Assembly (NCBI RefSeq): GCF_004337445.1
Contig: NZ_SJZB01000014.1
Coordinates: 1 to 64,000 of the forward strand
Length of the DNA: 64,000 nt
From: Parasulfuritortus cantonensis
Lineage (GTDB): Bacteria; Pseudomonadota; Gammaproteobacteria; Burkholderiales; Thiobacillaceae
Reading direction: 5' to 3'
Part shown: in pieces, positions 60,433-64,000 of the stretch
How the letters are laid out: every line of letters begins with the position of its first letter
Numbering within the stretch: position 1 is the first letter of the stretch
The notes under the pieces: model-generated
Database searches by the model: none
The model's input: only the letters and a program-made list of their open reading frames with translations
What the model was told of the DNA's origin: nothing
Translations under genes and position numbers: made by a program

Positions 60433-63035
60433 TTACGGGCGCCGGCAGAGCCCCCGCATCTCGCACCGGCGGCAGGTTTCCGGTGCGCCGTGGGCGGGCA
60501 GCGGGGCGCCCGCCGCGAGCGCGGCCAGGGTGGCCGCCAGACGGGCGCCCTCCTCGGCACTGGCCTCGGCCAGCGGCCGCGGCAGGGCCACCAGTTCCAC
60601 CCGGTCGTCGTCGAGGGCGACCAGGCCGGCCTCGGCGGCCCCCGCCAGGAGGCCGTAGAAGGGCAACTGGACATCCTCGCCGGCCACCTTCAGGCGGCTG
60701 CGCAGGACGCTCCGGTTCTGCGTCTTGTAGTCGAGCAACTCGGGGCCCGCCGGGCCGTCGTCGATGCGGTCGAGGCGGCCGTACAGGGTCACCGCGCCGC
60801 CGCCCGGTAGCGGCCATTCCTTCTCGAACCGGGTTTCCGACTCGCGCCAGCGCCGGCCGGAGGCCTCGCGCGCCAGGGCCCAGTCCAGGTAGGCCGGCAG
60901 GTGGCCGAGCCAGCGCTGGCGCCAGGCCAGGGCCAGGTAGTCGTCCCGCTCGCGGCCCCGGAAGGCGGCCTCGGTGGTGGCTTCCAGGTCGGCCAGCAGG
61001 ACTTCGCGCGGGCTCGCCGAGAGGACCGGGTGGTCGGCATGGAAACGCCGCAGTATCTCGTGCACCCGTTCGCCGTAGTCCGCCTTTTCCATTCCCTCGG
61101 CCACCTCCTCCGCTTCGCCCAGGCCGAGACCGTGGCGGGCGAAGAAGCGGTACGGGCAATCCACCATGGCCTGCCAGGCGCTCGCCGACAGGCGCTTCGG
61201 CGCGCCGGCCAGGCGGGGCGCGGCCGGCGTCGGCGCCGGCGGGCCGGCCGGCGCGACGGGCACCGGCCCGGCACGGCGCACCAGGTCGTCGCCATAGGCG
61301 AGGCGGTGGAACACCGTCAGGCGTTCCAGCCAGGGACTGCCGGCATTCGGCTCGGCCGTGCGCCAGGCCTGCCAGGTGACCAGGGCGCGCCCGGACCGGG
61401 CCAGCACGTCGATGAGATCGGCCAGCACCTCGGCGTGCCGTTGGCGTTCCCCGGGCAGCCCCAGTTGCTGGCGCACCGCGTCGCTGAACAGCCCGGGGTC
61501 GCCGATGCCCGGCAGGTGCGCGGCGTCGCCCCCAGGATCACGGCGGCATCGAAATCGCGCAGGCGGGCGGCGGCCAGGTGGGTGAGGCGGATCGGGCTTT
61601 CGACCTCGTCGGCGACGAAGGTGGCCCGGTCCAACTGGAGGTCGAGCCAGGCGCGCCAGCCGGCAAGCGGATACGGCGTCTCGTCACCGGCCAGTTCGCC
61701 GGCCAGGCGGCCGAGCAGGTCGAGCAGCTGGCGGCCGGCCATGTCGGCCTGCACCGGCCCCCGGGCAGCGAGCCGGTCGAGGCTGGCGAACAGTAGCTCG
61801 AGCCAGCCGGACAAGGTCCGGCGCCCGCCCCGCCAGGCCCGGGCGGCGTCGGCGATGCGCGCCAGCATGGCCGTCACCCCGGGGGCCTCGGCGGCCGCCA
61901 GGGCCATGAACCGGTCCAGGCCCGCCACCGTGTTCTGGCGGGCGACGACGCGTTCGAAGGCGGTTACCGCGGCCAGCCGCTCGGACATGGGCAGGTCGCC
62001 GAACAGAAAGGGCGACTTCAGGAAATCGAGCAGGTCGCGGTGATAGAAGCCGTCCGCGAGCAGGGCCAGCCAGCGGTCCAGGACATGGCTCACCGTGGCG
62101 GTGGAGAAGGTCCAGCCGGTTTCGTCCTGGACCAGGATGCCGTCGCGTTCGAGCAGCGCGCGCAGGCGCCGGGCGGCGAGGCGGTCGAGGGCGACGATGG
62201 CGATCGACCGGCGCCCCTCCGTCAGCCAGGCGCGGATGCGGCGGGCGACCGCGCGCGCCTCGCTCTCCAGGTCGGCGGCGGCGAGCAGTTCGAGGCCGAG
62301 CGGGCTGGCCGGCATGGCGGCGGCCCAGTCCTGCGCCCGGGTCCGCAACCCGGCCGCCTCGGGGCCCGCCCGCCAGACGACGTCGAGCAGTGCCCGCCGG
62401 GCCGGGTACGGCTCCGCCAGGGGCAACTCGACGAGGCCGACGGCGTCCCGGCAGGCCGCCAGGAAATGCTCCTCCAGGCGGCTCAGGCCGCTCAAGCCGA
62501 GGCTGTAGAGCGGCCCGGCCGCCGCCTCCAGCCAGCGCGCCAGGCCCTCGGCATAGGCGCGCCGCGGCGACGGCGCGGCGCGCTGGAAGGCGCGCCAGAG
62601 TTCGAACACCAGGCGCGCCTCGCGCTCCGGCGGGGCGGCCGCGCGCTCGATGCGGGCGAGAAAGCCGGCATAGTCGTCGGGCGGCACCAGCCTGGCGTCG
62701 TCGAGTTCGCCGAGCAGGTCGAGCAGGCCCTGGGCGAGCGGCCACAGCGCGGCCTCGTCGAGCCAGCCCTGGCGGGCCAGGAAACCGTGCAGGGCGGCCA
62801 GGCGCAGGCTGTCGGCCTGGGCCTCGGCCGGCCCGGCCGAGGCGGCCAGGGCGGGCAGCGAGACCAGGTGCGGCGGCAGGAACACGGGCACCGCCACCTG
62901 CCGGCGCAAGGCGGCGAGGAAGCCGGCCGCGACATGATGGTTGGGCACCAAGACGGTGACGCCGGAGAGGTCGGGCAGGCGCCCGCCCTGCTCGGCGAGC
63001 AGGACGCTGGCGGCGGCATCGAAACTGGCGGACAT
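60433..63035 (-). CDS. AddB-like PD-(D/E)XK nuclease with apparent frameshift
   Basis: Restored length 867 residues. The N-terminal 500 residues follow the AddB-type inactive helicase fold ([56 protein letters not shown]). The C-terminal part has the nuclease motif ELLDYKTQN and Fe-S cluster cysteines (VDCPYRFF, then [10 protein letters not shown]). The frame breaks near 61529-61533, in a run of five C (G on the coding strand) where six would join the halves ([20 protein letters not shown]). No AddA partner is in the window. An end-processing role in recombination is the family function. Confidence 0.82.
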
Positions 63036-63085
63036 GGCGCGATTCTAGCCGCTGGCGCCGACCGGCGTGGCGCCGGCGAGCAGGC

Positions 63086-63264
63086 AAAAAAAACCCCGGA
63101 CGTTAACCGGGGCGAAGAGAGGAGGAGGATGTCAGCCGCGCCGGTGCGGGCGCGCGACCAACAATCCCTGCCTTGGCGCCAGATGGCTCGAGCACCGCGG
63201 CAGGATACGACATGAAACGCGTTCCACCGCCACGCCAGCGTGGCCGCCGTTTACACACATTTCA
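63086..63264 (-). ncRNA. Candidate structured small RNA of about 180 nt
   Basis: On the minus strand TTGACA (63299-63294), 17-base spacer, TACATT (63276-63271) starts a transcript near 63264. It ends at CCCCGG-TTAACGT-CCGGGG with T8 (63112-63086). Strong hairpins in between: GCCACG-CTGG-CGTGGC, a long arm from ATCCTGCC with GGCAGGGAT, and a GC-rich arm GTCGCGC/GCGCGGCTGAC. The run CATCCTCCTCCTCTC before the terminator is unpaired and complementary to a Shine-Dalgarno. It could also be a leader of the nuclease gene 51 bases further on. Not a 6S, SRP or RNase P RNA by eye. Confidence 0.4.
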
Positions 63265-63536
63265 GACCGGAATGTATGAATTTTATCCCCGACTGTCAAT
63301 AGGGGTTTTCCCGGCCGTCCAGTCGCCGGACGTGCCGTTGCCTGTTTGCAACAAACGCGCCGGTTGCGCTGTCCGGCGAACTGGCGGAGACCGGCCCGGA
63401 GGGCGTTTACGCCGATGCCCGTCTCCCCCTATGATTCGGGCCACACAACTAAGTACAACCACTCAGCCGCGTTGGCCGGCGTGTCCCCGCCGTCCGGCCA
63501 CCCGGCCGTAACCGCGAGACGCAGGAGGAGACGCAA
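63265..63536. other. Intergenic region before the cyclic-nucleotide-binding gene
   Basis: Holds the small-RNA promoter (63271-63299) and a GTTTG-CAA-CAAAC palindrome at 63344-63356. Near the gene lies GGAGGAG at 63523-63529 (ribosome site for the next gene). A 28-codon frame starts at ATG 63129 behind GGAGGAGG on the plus strand but is antisense to the small RNA. Nothing else is supported. Confidence 0.4.
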
Positions 63537-64000
63537 ATGGCTTCAGTGTTCCAGGATCTGCATGACGACGAGGTGGCGAAGATCCGCCTGCTCGGCGAGC
63601 AAGTGACCGTCAAGGCCAACGAACCGGTGTTCCGGGAGGGCGACGAGGCGGACTTCCTGTACTTCGTGCATACCGGCTCGGTATCGCTGTTCATCGAGAA
63701 ATTCAACACCCGGATCGAAATCCAGCGCGCCGGCAGCGGCGACTGGTTCGGCGAGATGGCCCTCTACAGCGGCGGCCGGCGCACCGCCTCGGCCGCGACC
63801 GTCGAGGACACCGCCTTCCTGCGGGTCGGCAAGGAGGCGTTCCGCGGCCTCCTCGCCAGCGACCCCGCCATCGAGGTGAAGATCCGCGAACTGGTCGACC
63901 GGCGCAACGAGAAACTGGTACTCGACGAGAAGATGGTCAGCATCGGCGGCGCCCAGGGCCGCGACATGCACATCGGCATCAAGGGCGACCCTTCCCTGCG
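63537..64000 (+). CDS. Cyclic-nucleotide-binding domain protein (N-terminal part)
   Basis: Open to the window edge, 154 residues seen. The CNB/CAP-type sensor domain is clear: VFREGDEADFLYFVHTGSVSLFIEKFN, then the phosphate-binding cassette GDWFGEMALYSGGRRTASAATVEDTAFLRV. A helix IEVKIRELVDRRNEKLVLDEKMV follows. No DNA-binding helix-turn-helix is visible yet, so it may be a CRP/FNR-like regulator or a sensor with another output. GGAGGAG 8 bases before the ATG. Confidence 0.85.
   Translation, partial: MASVFQDLHDDEVAKIRLLGEQVTVKANEPVFREGDEADFLYFVHTGSVSLFIEKFNTRIEIQRAGSGDWFGEMALYSGGRRTASAATVEDTAFLRVGKEAFRGLLASDPAIEVKIRELVDRRNEKLVLDEKMVSIGGAQGRDMHIGIKGDPSL

Noticed and set aside
58952-61159. Upstream extension of the gltB frame through the sulfhydrylase gene
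   Set aside because: It overlaps metY in another frame; the Cys22 maturation site fixes the gltB start at 58951.
63129-63215. 28-codon plus-strand frame with strong GGAGGAGG before its ATG
   Set aside because: It is antisense to the better-supported small RNA, has no conserved feature and no promoter seen; kept only as an alternative.
63086-63264. 6S, SRP or RNase P RNA identity for the minus-strand RNA
   Set aside because: Size is near that of 6S RNA, but the end-closing stem and open central bubble are not seen, and the conserved SRP and RNase P cores are absent.

Overview
The window is high-GC, gene-dense DNA from a Gram-negative bacterium, most likely a sulfur-oxidizing betaproteobacterium of the Thiobacillaceae/Hydrogenophilales type. 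The grounds are the gene order rpsF-priB-rpsR-rplI-dnaB-alr, the sulfide-oxidizing flavocytochrome pair fccA-fccB, a complete system I cytochrome c maturation operon and paired general porins. No rRNA, tRNA, insertion sequence, prophage or CRISPR array was seen. The organism call is an inference from gene content, not from an alignment.

Layout. 0-6 kb: tail of an unknown gene, hemN, a candidate small RNA, a phosphomannomutase, a CorA-type transporter and purE-purK. 6-9.6 kb: two small FlaG-like/unknown proteins facing a purM-purN-DUF3108 operon. 9.6-16 kb: AI-2E-type permease, pyruvyltransferase-like protein, fxsA, then cutA-dsbD-tlpA-ttcA. 16-21.6 kb: ribosomal protein/dnaB/alr block, a ParDE-like toxin-antitoxin pair and trpC. 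21.8-29.6 kb: two tandem porins, then a SEC-C/TPR sulfotransferase, a TPR/ATP-grasp protein and a divergent chorismate-binding enzyme. 29.6-36.7 kb (minus strand): ccmABCDEFGHI. 36.8-40.9 kb (minus): fccA-fccB, an octaheme HAO-family cytochrome and a TPR protein, behind a canonical FNR-type site. 41-49.5 kb: PbpG-type endopeptidase, SPFH/NfeD pair, rhodanese, class I fumarase, EF-G-like GTPase, LemA and a membrane protein with an EF-hand. 49.5-63 kb (minus): a large autotransporter with a ten-repeat passenger, gltB-gltD, O-acetylhomoserine sulfhydrylase and an AddB-like nuclease. 63-64 kb: a candidate small RNA and the start of a cyclic-nucleotide-binding-domain protein.

The most coherent functional unit is 29.6-41 kb. 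The Ccm operon makes c-type haem attachment possible, and next to it lies a set of c-type cytochromes (diheme FccA, octaheme protein) with the FAD subunit FccB. The promoter of that set carries TTGATAGCCATCAA centred about 40 bp before the predicted transcription start, which implies activation under low oxygen by an FNR/ANR-type regulator. Sulfide oxidation would then be co-regulated with a nitrogen- or sulfur-compound-converting octaheme enzyme.

Two genes (the octaheme cytochrome and the AddB-like nuclease) are each interrupted by what looks like one missing base in a G/C run. Either the genes are broken or the assembly has small errors; the reads would decide. The least explained set is 24.5-29.6 kb, where a sulfotransferase, an ATP-grasp ligase-like protein and a chorismate-binding enzyme lie side by side with no known pathway.
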